This document shows positions 1 to 9,306 of a stretch of DNA of 64,000 nucleotides, one piece after another. The stretch lies in contig NZ_LMUJ01000060.1 in the NCBI RefSeq assembly GCF_009765975.1, positions 129,533-193,532 on the forward strand, read 5' to 3'. The notes under the pieces were generated by a model. It searched no databases. It saw only the letters and a list, made by a program, of their open reading frames with translations, and had not been told where the DNA came from. The stretch's first letter is position 1; every line of letters begins with the position of its first letter. The stretch comes from Acidisphaera sp. S103 (GTDB lineage Bacteria; Pseudomonadota; Alphaproteobacteria; Acetobacterales; Acetobacteraceae). The translations under genes were made by a program, and so were the position numbers.

Positions 1-568
1 CAATCTGCTCCGGCCGCACACCGGCCTGGATCGCGGCGTCGATGCGCTGCTCCAGTTCGGCTCGCACCTCGGCCACGACATCGTCGTAAACGGCCAGAGT
101 GGCCATCGTCTCCGGCGTGCCGCGCATGTGCATCAGCACAACCGGACAGGCGTGTTCCACCACCACGGCAGCCGCCAACGGGTCATGCACCAGGGCGGAG
201 ACATCGTTGATGATCCTGGCGCCGGCGGCCAGCGCGGCCCGCATGGTTGACGCGTTGCGGGTATCCGCCGAGAGGCAAACGCCCTCGGCGGCCAGGGCGC
301 GAATGACGGGCAGCACGCGTGCCTGCTCGACATCGGGTGGCACCGGGGTCGCACCCGGGCGGGTGCTTTCACCGCCGACGTCGATGATGTCGGCGCCGTC
401 GGCCGCCATCGCCAGGCCGGCCGCGATGGCGTCTCGCGAATCGGCGCGGCGCCCGCCGTCGCTGAAACTGTCCGGCGTGACGTTAAGGATCGCCATCACC
501 AGCGGCCGGTCGAGGGCAAAGCCGGCCCAGCAGGCGGCCGGTCTCGCGATATGTCGGGGAGGAGACAT
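1..568 (-). CDS. folP: Dihydropteroate synthase, partial (3' end cut by window edge)
   Basis: The enzyme condenses p-aminobenzoate with hydroxymethyl-dihydropterin pyrophosphate in cytoplasmic folate synthesis. About 189 codons are visible from the ATG at 568. Both family signatures are present: MAILNVTPDSFSDGG at residues 25-39 and GADIIDVGGESTRPGA at about 58-73. A DTRNAS segment and the conserved IINDVSAL stretch follow. The frame is open to the window edge, so the C-terminal third is missing. An in-frame GTG nine bases upstream (577) is an alternative start; neither start has a strong Shine-Dalgarno. No operon partner can be seen because the downstream side is outside the window. Confidence 0.93.
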   Translation of the reverse strand, partial: MSPPRHIARPAACWAGFALDRPLVMAILNVTPDSFSDGGRRADSRDAIAAGLAMAADGADIIDVGGESTRPGATPVPPDVEQARVLPVIRALAAEGVCLSADTRNASTMRAALAAGARIINDVSALVHDPLAAAVVVEHACPVVLMHMRGTPETMATLAVYDDVVAEVRAELEQRIDAAIQAGVRPEQI

Positions 569-1494
569 TTTGGTCACACCTGAGCGGCGAAGCTGGAATC
601 CGGGTCGCGCCGGGCAGACGGCCAAGCCGGCGACAGTCGGCGGCCGTTACCGCGAAAAGAGCCAGGAATCAAGATTTTAGGCCCAATCATTCGGTGCCGG
701 GACGCTCACCGCCGGGGCACGTGCCTTCCGTTTCAGCAATGGCTGCACAGGGACGGCCCACACGAAGATTTTCGGCCACCCCGCCGGATGACTGGTGTAG
801 CGTACCACGGTGGGCAAAAATTAGAACAAACAGGACACATGTTAACGCGTTGTTAAGAGTATCCATGTATTCCAGTGTCCCGGTGCCGCCGTTTCGGATG
901 CGCCGCGGGCTTTGAGAGGCGCATGACGCACCTGACAGCCTATAACGGCGCGACCGCCGTCCCGCCAAATCCCGGATCGCCGCTCGCGATCGATCGGCAC
1001 GGATGCAAGTATCTCCCTGCGAACATGGCTGCACACCGTCCCGCGATTCGGTTCGGATTGGTTTTTTCTAGTGGCGTGGCGAATTGTCTTGAATTGCGAC
1101 ACGCCGGCTTTCACTATTCCGTGATTGGCCGTTCTGGCACTGCCTTGTCGGCGCCCGCATATGCCGGTTGCCGTTCCCTGAACGATGAAGTCCCAGCCTC
1201 GCTATCCGGGATGACCGCACCCGCAGCCCCGGCATCAGACTGCGACAAATGACGCTTCAACCTATTGAATCGGTCTCGGCTTCGAACCGGTGGAAGAAAG
1301 ATTAATGCAGATGACTAGGGTTTTGATCACAAAATACACGTCGATGTCATGATCTGCGATGTCCGAATGATGCGAATCGACGAAAACATTCCCGCGACAC
1401 CTCCCCCATACGCTACGGTTGCACCCATCTTGCATAAGCAGATGCGAGCGGACCCGACACACCGTGGCACCAACCCTAACAATGGAGCGGCCGA
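569..1494. other. Gene-poor stretch between folP and prkA
   Basis: This stretch of about 925 bases contains the divergent promoter regions of folP and prkA. Several overlapping short open frames exist on both strands, but none resembles a known protein. The only frame with a protein-like composition is a minus-strand TTG-initiated frame at 677-817 (46 codons, ending APNDWA), which lacks a ribosome binding site. The part just before prkA (about 1290-1440) is relatively AT-rich and probably holds the promoter, but I could not assign convincing -35/-10 or sigma-54 boxes. Confidence 0.5.
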
Positions 1495-3441
1495 ATGAAT
1501 ACGGTCGATGACATTTTTTCCGTTTACGCGCGAACCTTCGAGGCTCATCGCGAAGCCGAGATTTCGCTGGCGGATTATCTCGACGCTTGCAAGAAAGACC
1601 CGCTGGTCTACTCCACGGCCACCGAACGGTTGCTGGCCGCGATCGGCGAGCCGGAGATGGTCGATACCTCGAAAGATCCGCGTCTCGGCCGGATCTTCAT
1701 GAACCGGACGATCCGGGTCTACCCGGCGTTCAGCGAATTCTACGGCATGGAAGAGACGATCGAACGCATCGTCGGTTTCCTGCGCCACGCCGCGCAGGGC
1801 CTCGAGGAGCGCAAGCAGATCATGTACCTGCTTGGCCCGGTGGGCGGCGGCAAATCATCCCTGGCCGAACGGCTGAAGGCGCTGATGGAGACGTTCCCCA
1901 TCTACGTCCTGAAGGCCGGCGACGACCTCAGCCCGGTCTTCGAAAGCCCGCTGGGCCTGTTCGATCCGGACCGCATGGGGTCGATGCTGGAAGACCGCTA
2001 CGGGATTCCGAAGCGCCGGCTGACCGGTCTTATGAGCCCGTGGTGCATCAAGCGCCTGGACGAATTCGGCGGCGATATCTCCAAGTTCCGCGTGCAGAAG
2101 CTGACGCCGTCACGGCTGCGGCAGATCGCGGTGGCGAAGACCGAACCGGGTGACGAGAACAACCAGGACATCTCCTCGCTTGTAGGCAAGGTCGACATAC
2201 GCAAGCTGGAAATGCACGCACAGAACGATCCTGATGCTTACAGCTACTCGGGTGGGTTGAATCGTGCCAACCAGGGCATGCTCGAATTCGTCGAGATGTT
2301 CAAGGCGCCGATCAAGATGTTGCATCCGTTGCTGACGGCGACACAGGAAGGCAACTACATCGGCACGGAAAATATCGGCGCGATCCCGTTCCAGGGCATC
2401 ATCATGGCGCACTCCAACGAGTCGGAGTGGCAGTCGTTCAAAAACAACAAGAACAACGAAGCCTTCATCGACCGCATCTACGTGATCAAGGTGCCGTACT
2501 GTCTGCGGGTGACCGAGGAGCAGAAGATCTACGAGAAACTCGTCACCTCGTCCGAATTGGGTACCGCACCGTGCGCGCCGGCGACGCTGGAGATGCTGGC
2601 TCGGTTTTCCGTGCTGTCACGTCTGAAGCGGCATGAAAACTCGACGCTCTACGCCAAGATGCGGGTCTATGACGGCGAAAGCCTGAAGGAAACCGATCCG
2701 CGTGCTCGTTCCCTGCAGGAATACAAGGACACAGCGGGCGTCGAGGAAGGCATGGACGGCACGTCGACCCGCTTCGCCTTCAAGGTGCTGGCGGCAACGT
2801 TCAACCATGACACCACAGAGATCGCGGCCGATCCCGTGCATTTGATGTACGTGCTTGAACAGTCGATCCGGCGCGACCAAATGCCACAGGAGACGGAAAA
2901 ACGTTACCTGGAGTTTATCAAAGGCGAACTGGCACCACGCTACGCGGAGTTCATCGGCAACGAGATCCAGAAGGCCTATCTGGAATCGTATCATGATTAC
3001 GGACAGAACTTGTTCGACCGCTATGTGTCCTATGCCGACGCCTGGATCGAGGACATCGATTTCAAGGACGCCGATACTGGTCAGTTGTTGAATCGGGAAC
3101 TGCTCAATCAGGAGTTGACCAAAGTCGAAAAGCCAGCGGGAATCGCCAATCCCAAGGACTTCCGCAATGAGGTGGTGAAGTTCAGCCTGCGCGCCAGGGC
3201 GAATAACAACGGCAAGAATCCGTCATGGACCAGTTACGAAAAAATCCGTGACGTGATCGAGCGCCGCATGTTCAGCCAGGTGGAGGAACTGCTGCCGGTC
3301 ATCAGCTTCGGATCCAAGAAGGATGGCGAAACCGAAAAGAAGCACACCGAGTTCGTCGAACGCATGACGGCCCGTGGCTACACCGAACGGCAGGTCCGAC
3401 GGCTCGTTGAATGGTACATGCGCGTGAAGCAGGCCGGCTGA
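1495..3441 (+). CDS. prkA: PrkA/YeaG-family serine protein kinase
   Basis: At 648 residues this has the normal length of PrkA (YeaG in E. coli), a cytoplasmic AAA-like ATPase fused to a C-terminal kinase-like region and linked to nitrogen starvation, stationary phase and stress. The Walker A motif GPVGGGKS lies at residues 114-121 and IPFQGIIMAHSNESEW is the conserved AAA core. The C-terminal third has the PrkA pattern ending in a charged helix (ERQVRRLVEWYMRV). The start has a GGAG sequence just upstream. It is followed on the same strand by yeaH and spoVR, a widely conserved trio, so a joint operon is likely. Confidence 0.96.
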   Translation: MNTVDDIFSVYARTFEAHREAEISLADYLDACKKDPLVYSTATERLLAAIGEPEMVDTSKDPRLGRIFMNRTIRVYPAFSEFYGMEETIERIVGFLRHAAQGLEERKQIMYLLGPVGGGKSSLAERLKALMETFPIYVLKAGDDLSPVFESPLGLFDPDRMGSMLEDRYGIPKRRLTGLMSPWCIKRLDEFGGDISKFRVQKLTPSRLRQIAVAKTEPGDENNQDISSLVGKVDIRKLEMHAQNDPDAYSYSGGLNRANQGMLEFVEMFKAPIKMLHPLLTATQEGNYIGTENIGAIPFQGIIMAHSNESEWQSFKNNKNNEAFIDRIYVIKVPYCLRVTEEQKIYEKLVTSSELGTAPCAPATLEMLARFSVLSRLKRHENSTLYAKMRVYDGESLKETDPRARSLQEYKDTAGVEEGMDGTSTRFAFKVLAATFNHDTTEIAADPVHLMYVLEQSIRRDQMPQETEKRYLEFIKGELAPRYAEFIGNEIQKAYLESYHDYGQNLFDRYVSYADAWIEDIDFKDADTGQLLNRELLNQELTKVEKPAGIANPKDFRNEVVKFSLRARANNNGKNPSWTSYEKIRDVIERRMFSQVEELLPVISFGSKKDGETEKKHTEFVERMTARGYTERQVRRLVEWYMRVKQAG

Positions 3442-3480
3442 CAATGCCAGCCGAACCCAAAGAGGTCTCACAGGCACGCT

Positions 3481-4782
3481 ATGCATATCGTTGACCGCCG
3501 CCTGAACCCGAGTGGCAAAAATCTGGCCAACCGCCAGCGCTTCATGCGGCGGGCCAAATCACAAATCCGCAAGGCCGTGCATGAAAGCGCCGGCAGCCGT
3601 AGCATCAAGGACGCCGACGAAGGCGGTGAAGTCGTGCTGCCGGCACAGGGGGTGCACGAACCGTCGTTCCGGCGCAGCGGTTCGGGTGGCATTCGTGACC
3701 ATCTGTTGCCGGGCAACAAGGAATACATCGCCGGCGACACGATCCAGCGGCCGCCAGGGGGCGAGGGCGGTAGCGGATCCGAGGGCAGCCCCGATGGCGA
3801 GGGCGAGGACGATTTCCGCTTCGCCCTGTCGCGCGAGGAGTTCGTGGATTTGTTCCTGGAGGATCTGGAACTTCCCGATCTTGCGAAACGCCGGGTCGTC
3901 AATGCCGAAGCCCTGGTCTATCATCGGGCTGGCTACTCGGTCAGCGGCTCGCCGGCCAACCTGGCACTGAATCGCACGGTGCGGAACAGCCTGTCTCGCC
4001 GCATCGCGCTGCACCGGCCGAAACCGGAAGAACTGCAGGCGTTACGCGATGCGATCGAGGCACTCAATCCTGACGACGACGTCAAACGCCGAGCGCTGGA
4101 GGAGGAGTTGGCGCGCAAGCAGCGGCGTACGGGGGTTATTCCGTATATCGACCCGCTGGACGTGCGGTACCGGCGCTTCGAGTCGCATCCGAAGCCCGTG
4201 GCGCAGGCCGTCATGTTCTGCCTGATGGACGTGTCCGGCTCGATGACTGAACACATGAAAGACCTGGCGAAGCGGTTTTATGTGCTGCTGTATATCTTCC
4301 TGAAGCGGCGGTACAAGAACGTCGAGGTCGTGTTCATCCGCCACACGCACCAGGCATCGGAAGTAGATGAGGAAACTTTCTTCAACAGCCCGGAAACCGG
4401 CGGCACCGTGGTGTCCACCGCGCTGGAGGAGATGCAGCGGGTCATCGACGAACGCTATAGCCCCGACAGTTGGAACATCTACGCCGCCCAGGCGTCGGAT
4501 GGTGACAACACCGCCAGCGACAACGACAAGACCGCGGCACTGCTGACCCAGGTGATCCTGCCGGCCTGCCAGTACTATGCGTATCTGGAGGTCGGGCGGG
4601 ACTCGGAACACTTCCCGCCGGGCTTCATCCGCCGGGATAGCGATCTTTGGCAGACCTATTCGACCATTATCAAAAACGGTGCGCCCATGGCGATGCGCAA
4701 GGTCGGCCATCGCAGAGACATCTACCCGGTGTTTCGGGAACTGTTCGCGAAGAAAACCGGAGCGGAGGCTGCTGCCGAATGA
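3481..4782 (+). CDS. yeaH: YeaH/DUF444 family protein with VWA-like fold
   Basis: This 433-residue protein belongs to the DUF444/YeaH family, always found beside PrkA and SpoVR. A von Willebrand A-type MIDAS motif MDVSGSM is at residues 249-255, expected to bind a divalent metal. The first 110 residues are rich in glycine and charged residues (PPGGEGGSGSEGSPDGEGED) and probably disordered. It starts 39 bases after prkA stops, and its stop codon overlaps the spoVR start as ATGA. The biochemical role is unknown; a function as substrate or adaptor of the PrkA kinase is an inference from gene linkage. Confidence 0.93.
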   Translation: MHIVDRRLNPSGKNLANRQRFMRRAKSQIRKAVHESAGSRSIKDADEGGEVVLPAQGVHEPSFRRSGSGGIRDHLLPGNKEYIAGDTIQRPPGGEGGSGSEGSPDGEGEDDFRFALSREEFVDLFLEDLELPDLAKRRVVNAEALVYHRAGYSVSGSPANLALNRTVRNSLSRRIALHRPKPEELQALRDAIEALNPDDDVKRRALEEELARKQRRTGVIPYIDPLDVRYRRFESHPKPVAQAVMFCLMDVSGSMTEHMKDLAKRFYVLLYIFLKRRYKNVEVVFIRHTHQASEVDEETFFNSPETGGTVVSTALEEMQRVIDERYSPDSWNIYAAQASDGDNTASDNDKTAALLTQVILPACQYYAYLEVGRDSEHFPPGFIRRDSDLWQTYSTIIKNGAPMAMRKVGHRRDIYPVFRELFAKKTGAEAAAE

Positions 4783-6344
4783 GTACCACGCTGATCCGGG
4801 CGGAACGCCCGTTGTTCGAAGGCGCCGACTGGGAATTCGGCACGATCCAGCGGTGCCATGACGAAATCGAGAAGGTCGCCCTGCAGGACATGGGCCTAAA
4901 CGTCTATACCAACCAGATCGAGGTCATCGGCACCGAACAGATGCTGGATGCGTACTCCTCGATCGGCATGCCGCTGTTCTACAAGCACTGGTCGTTCGGC
5001 AAGCACTTTTCCCGTCATGAGGCGATGTACCGGGCGGGCATGCAGGGGTTGGCGTATGAGATCGTCATCAACTCCAACCCATGCATCAGCTACATCATGG
5101 AGGAAAACACCGCCACGATGCAGACGCTGGTGATCGCGCACGCGGCGTTCGGGCACAACCACTTCTTCAAGAACAACTACCTGTTCCAGCAATGGACCGA
5201 CGCCAACGGCATCCTGGATTACCTGGAGTTCGCCAAGGACTACATCACATCGTGCGAGGAGCGTTACGGTGAGGTGGCGGTCGAACGCCTGCTGGATGCC
5301 GCGCATGCGTTGATGAGCCACGCCGTCCACAAATACCCGCGTAAGCGCGCAACCGATCTGCGCACCGAGGAAAAGCGGGAGCGGGAGCGGCGCGAACACG
5401 ACGAGAAAGTGTTCAATGACCTGTGGCGCACGGTGCCGGGCAAGGAGAACATCCGCCACGATCCGACGGCCGCCGAACAGCGCAAGGCGCTGTTGGAACT
5501 GCCGCAGGAAAACATCCTGTATTTCATGGAAAAGAGCGCGCCGCGGCTTGCCCCATGGCAGCGGGAAATCCTGCGTATCGTCCGCATCATCGCGCAGTAC
5601 TTCTATCCGCAATCGCAAACCAAGGTGATGAACGAGGGCTGCGCCACCTACACGCACTACACCATCATGAACCGGCTGCACGAAAAGGGCCTGCTGACCG
5701 ACGGGGCGATGGTGGAATTCCTGTCGTCACACACCAACGTCGTGTTCCAGCCCGAATTCGACGACCGTCGTTATTCCGGCCTCAACCCCTATGCGCTTGG
5801 TTTTGCCATGATGCAGGACATCGAGCGCATCTGCACGTTGCCGACGGCCGAGGATCGGCAGTGGTTCCCGCACATCGCCGGCTGCAACGACCACATGAAC
5901 GTGCTGCGCGACGTATGGGCGAACTATCGCGACGAAAGCTTCATCCTGCAGTACCTCAGCCCGAGACTGGTGCGCCATTTCGGCCTGTTCCACATCGTGG
6001 ACGACGCCAGCGAACCGAACATGCGGGTCGAGGCGATCCACGACGAACGCGGCTACCGCAAGATCAAGCAGGCGCTGGCGAAGCAGTACGATGTGTCGTG
6101 GAACGCGGCCGATATCCAGGTGGTCGATGTGAACCTGGCCGGCGATCGCCGCCTGATCCTGCACCACCGCGCGTTGAACCGCGTGCTGCTGGAGGAGAAG
6201 GATGCCCGCATGGTCTTGCAGCATCTGGCGGATCTGTGGGGTTACGACGTGCTGATGAAGGAGATCGACCCGGGGACGGAAGCGGTCATGAAGGAGCACG
6301 CCGCATCGCCGCGCCCGGGGATCGTGACGATCGAACCGAAGTAG
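4779..6344 (+). CDS. spoVR: SpoVR family protein
   Basis: This 521-residue protein is a SpoVR homologue (YcgB in E. coli), the third member of the prkA-yeaH-spoVR group. SpoVR is named for a Bacillus spore-cortex gene, but non-sporulating bacteria carry it beside the kinase and its role there is unresolved. Recognisable conserved stretches are YKHWSFGKHF, NPCISYIMEEN, the histidine-rich AHAAFGHNHFFKNN and HYTIMNRLHEKG. I chose the ATG at 4779, which overlaps the yeaH stop (ATGA) and has GGAGG 13 bases upstream; the longer frame from 4647 would overlap yeaH by more than 130 bases. Confidence 0.95.
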   Translation: MSTTLIRAERPLFEGADWEFGTIQRCHDEIEKVALQDMGLNVYTNQIEVIGTEQMLDAYSSIGMPLFYKHWSFGKHFSRHEAMYRAGMQGLAYEIVINSNPCISYIMEENTATMQTLVIAHAAFGHNHFFKNNYLFQQWTDANGILDYLEFAKDYITSCEERYGEVAVERLLDAAHALMSHAVHKYPRKRATDLRTEEKRERERREHDEKVFNDLWRTVPGKENIRHDPTAAEQRKALLELPQENILYFMEKSAPRLAPWQREILRIVRIIAQYFYPQSQTKVMNEGCATYTHYTIMNRLHEKGLLTDGAMVEFLSSHTNVVFQPEFDDRRYSGLNPYALGFAMMQDIERICTLPTAEDRQWFPHIAGCNDHMNVLRDVWANYRDESFILQYLSPRLVRHFGLFHIVDDASEPNMRVEAIHDERGYRKIKQALAKQYDVSWNAADIQVVDVNLAGDRRLILHHRALNRVLLEEKDARMVLQHLADLWGYDVLMKEIDPGTEAVMKEHAASPRPGIVTIEPK

Positions 6345-6357
6345 GGAGACGACGCCC

Positions 6358-9024
6358 CTACTGAACCGGCCCCTTTACCACCAGCGCCAGGTCGTCGGGC
6401 CGGATCCAAGCCGCAAAAGCCCGCTGAATATCCGCTGCGGTGATCGTCAGATACTGCGCCGCGGCGATCTGCCGCGAATCCAGTGGTAATCCCAGTTCCA
6501 CGAGACGCAGATATTCCCCCGCGATTCCCCCAATACTTGCGCGCTGCATCGGCAACCGGCGCAGCAACTCCGCTTTCGCACGAGCCAGTTCGGATGCGCT
6601 GACCGGATTGGTCTGCATCTCCCGCAGATCGCGCAAAACCAGGGCACGCGCCTTGTCCACGTTCTCTCCGTCCGCCCCGAATGACACGCTGTAGTCTGCC
6701 CGGATGCGCGACCAATCGAGGTCGCTGCTGACGGAATAGACATACCCCGACTTGATACGCAGGTCCTGATACAGGCGTGACGAAAAGCCGCTGCCCAAGA
6801 TGGTGTTGCCGAGCAGCAGGGCGTAGCGGTCGGGGCTGGTGACCGGCAATTGGAAGGTCTCGGCCAGGGACACACTGTCTTGCAGCGAATTGCTGTCCTG
6901 AACACGGGCGCGGGACGGTTTGTTCGGCCCGATCGGCGGCAGGTCGATCGCAGGAGCCGGACCCGTCGCCTGCCAGGAACCGAACGTCTGGTTGACCACC
7001 CGGCGAGCCTGTTCGGCGGTAACATCTCCGACCACCACGATGGTCGTAAGATCAGGTCGGAAGGCGGCGGCGTAATAGGCGTGCACGTCCTCGGGCCGTA
7101 GCGCCATAACCGTGTCGGGTGTTGCTTGCCGCAAGGTGGGATCGCCCTCCGGCACGACCGCGCGCGTGACCGCTCGGCGGAACAAGTAACCCGGGGTGTG
7201 CAACCGTCCGCCCACACTTTGGCCGAGCTGGCCGCGAACCACGGTAAAGGCATCCGACGGGAACGCCGGATGCAGTTCGTTTTCTGCCAACAGCCGCATG
7301 CCGTCCTCGAAGTCCGGCGTCAGCACTTGGAGCGAGAATTCGGGACCGGCGTTGATCCGCGCGGCGATAGCGTCAACCGCCTTTCGGAAGGCCAGGCGGT
7401 CACGGGATTCGGTGCCATATTCGAACAGCCCGCGAGTCAGTGCAGCGACACCTTCTTTGCCCGCCGGCTCCTGCATCCACGTCACTTGGCGCACCGAGCC
7501 GTAGACCGACACGGTCGGACTGACATGCTCCGGCTGGACGATCAGCCGCAATCCATTCGGCAGCGTGCTAACATCGGGCGGATCGCCGGGATCCGGCACA
7601 TGCGGCTGGGCAAGCGCGGCGGCCGCCCAGGACGGTAGGGTCACCGCATGATCCGGCGGGCTATCGAACGATTCGGTGCCGCCGAAGCCACTGCCCGCGA
7701 CGGGTTGGGCGGATTCGCGCGGCGTCAGGATTGCGGTCACGGCGTGATCCGGGTCAAGCAGCAGGCGCGCCAGCCGATCGACGTCCTCCACGGTGACGGA
7801 GGCATAAGCGCGGGCGACATCGTCGGGTGACTGGTCGCCCCGAAAGGCAAGTGCCCGCGACCAGCTTTCGGCCAGCCCGCTGATGCTGTTGCTGTTGAAC
7901 GCCAATTGCGCCAGTTCTTGCCGTTTGGCTGCCGCCACCAGATCCGCCGACACGCCATCCCGAGCGGCGTCGGCGATGAGGCGGCGCACGTTGGCAAGCA
8001 GTGGTGCCGGATCATCCCCGATCGGGAACGCCGCCATGGCGAGGCCGAAGCCGACATCGGCCTTGGCCTGGTAGGTAAATTCAGCGAACAGTGCCTTTCC
8101 ATCCGGGACAAGATCGTACAAAGCGCCGCGCTCGCTGCTCAGAACGTCCGACAAGATATCGGCGGCGGCGAAATCTCGCTGATTCAAGCCAGGCATCCGA
8201 TAGGCGAGCGCAATCAGCCCGAACGGGAAATTGGTCTCCAGTGTCAGGGTCTTCAGTTGCACCGGACTGGTCACGATCGCCTTGTGGGCGGGCAGGTCGC
8301 GGCTAGGTATGCCATCAAATGCGGCTTGCGCTTGCACCAGGGCGTCGGCCGGTCGCACGTCGCCGACAATCACCAGGATGGCGTTGTTCGGCGCGTACCA
8401 TTTTTCATAGAACCCGCGCAGCAAGGCAGCATCGGTCTGATCGAACGACGGGCGAGTGCCCAACGCGTCATGCTCGTATGGCGTATGCTCGAACAGGATG
8501 GCCTGAGCCTGGGACATGAAATTGTAGAATGGGCTGGACAGGTCGCCCGAGACTTCTTGCTCGATAGCACCGCGTTCCTTGTCCCAATCCGCCTGCTTCA
8601 GGCTGAGGCCACGCATCCGGAGTGCCTCGATCCGCAACGCCATATCCAGATTATCGGCCGGGACGGTATAGCTGTACTGCGTGACGGTTTCGGTCGTGTC
8701 GGCGTTGTAGGTTCCGCCCAGCAACGCACCAAGTTCGGCGAGTTGATCCTTGTCGAGACCCTCGCTGCCACGGAACATCATATGTTCGACCGCATGGGCG
8801 GTGCCGGGGAAGCCGTCCGGCGCATCGTTCGATCCCGCCAGATAGTTCATCTCGGTCGTTACGACGGGGGCGAGGCGGTTCGGCACGATGACGACGCGCA
8901 GGCCGTTGGACAGCGTGGCGCGAAGAACGCTGTTCGCTGGTGCCGCCGGTTCGACAGCTCGACACGGGATGGCAGCGACAACCAAGACAAGGGCGGCGAT
9001 CCAGCCAATCGTACGCTGCTTCAA
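6358..9024 (-). CDS. M16-family zinc metallopeptidase, two-domain, exported
   Basis: This protein of about 888 residues has a tandem M16 (pitrilysin-like) architecture. The inverted zinc motif HAVEH is at about residues 77-81, with the distal glutamate expected in the GAIEQEVSGD segment. A second, catalytically inactive M16 half follows. The N-terminus (residues 1-23, hydrophobic core ALVLVVAAIP then CRA) looks like a signal peptide, so the enzyme should act in the periplasm. I prefer the TTG start at 9024, preceded by AGGAGC; the frame stays open to 9249 but that extension would put 75 hydrophilic residues before the signal sequence. It is convergent with spoVR, 13 bases apart. Confidence 0.9.
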   Translation of the reverse strand: MKQRTIGWIAALVLVVAAIPCRAVEPAAPANSVLRATLSNGLRVVIVPNRLAPVVTTEMNYLAGSNDAPDGFPGTAHAVEHMMFRGSEGLDKDQLAELGALLGGTYNADTTETVTQYSYTVPADNLDMALRIEALRMRGLSLKQADWDKERGAIEQEVSGDLSSPFYNFMSQAQAILFEHTPYEHDALGTRPSFDQTDAALLRGFYEKWYAPNNAILVIVGDVRPADALVQAQAAFDGIPSRDLPAHKAIVTSPVQLKTLTLETNFPFGLIALAYRMPGLNQRDFAAADILSDVLSSERGALYDLVPDGKALFAEFTYQAKADVGFGLAMAAFPIGDDPAPLLANVRRLIADAARDGVSADLVAAAKRQELAQLAFNSNSISGLAESWSRALAFRGDQSPDDVARAYASVTVEDVDRLARLLLDPDHAVTAILTPRESAQPVAGSGFGGTESFDSPPDHAVTLPSWAAAALAQPHVPDPGDPPDVSTLPNGLRLIVQPEHVSPTVSVYGSVRQVTWMQEPAGKEGVAALTRGLFEYGTESRDRLAFRKAVDAIAARINAGPEFSLQVLTPDFEDGMRLLAENELHPAFPSDAFTVVRGQLGQSVGGRLHTPGYLFRRAVTRAVVPEGDPTLRQATPDTVMALRPEDVHAYYAAAFRPDLTTIVVVGDVTAEQARRVVNQTFGSWQATGPAPAIDLPPIGPNKPSRARVQDSNSLQDSVSLAETFQLPVTSPDRYALLLGNTILGSGFSSRLYQDLRIKSGYVYSVSSDLDWSRIRADYSVSFGADGENVDKARALVLRDLREMQTNPVSASELARAKAELLRRLPMQRASIGGIAGEYLRLVELGLPLDSRQIAAAQYLTITAADIQRAFAAWIRPDDLALVVKGPVQ

Positions 9025-9306
9025 ATACCTGCTCCTATCGGGCGGATACCGGCCCTGGGGAGGGATGTAGATGATCGCTATCGATATGTCAAAGCAACGA
9101 ACTATTTCGCGGGTGCCTGAGCGGCGTCTGGCGTTACGCCGCATCGTCCAGGATATGAGGTCTCGGTCATGACAGGAAACGAGATGACGTTGGTTGCGGT
9201 CAACCGGCGAGGATACTGCTATCGTTCCTTGCGGCGGGTGCCGGCGCATAGGTTTTGCTTATTGAGATCAATCGCGAACCCGCGATCGAGGTTGCAGGGG
9301 GACAAC

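Noticed and set aside
823..842. A LexA-box-like GAAC...GGAC stretch upstream of folP
   Set aside because: The second half-site and the seven-base spacing of the alphaproteobacterial GTTC-N7-GTTC box are not met.
1410..1475. Possible sigma-54 promoter before prkA (TTGCA, TGGCAC)
   Set aside because: The GG and GC dinucleotides are not ten bases apart in any alignment, so the -24/-12 pattern fails.
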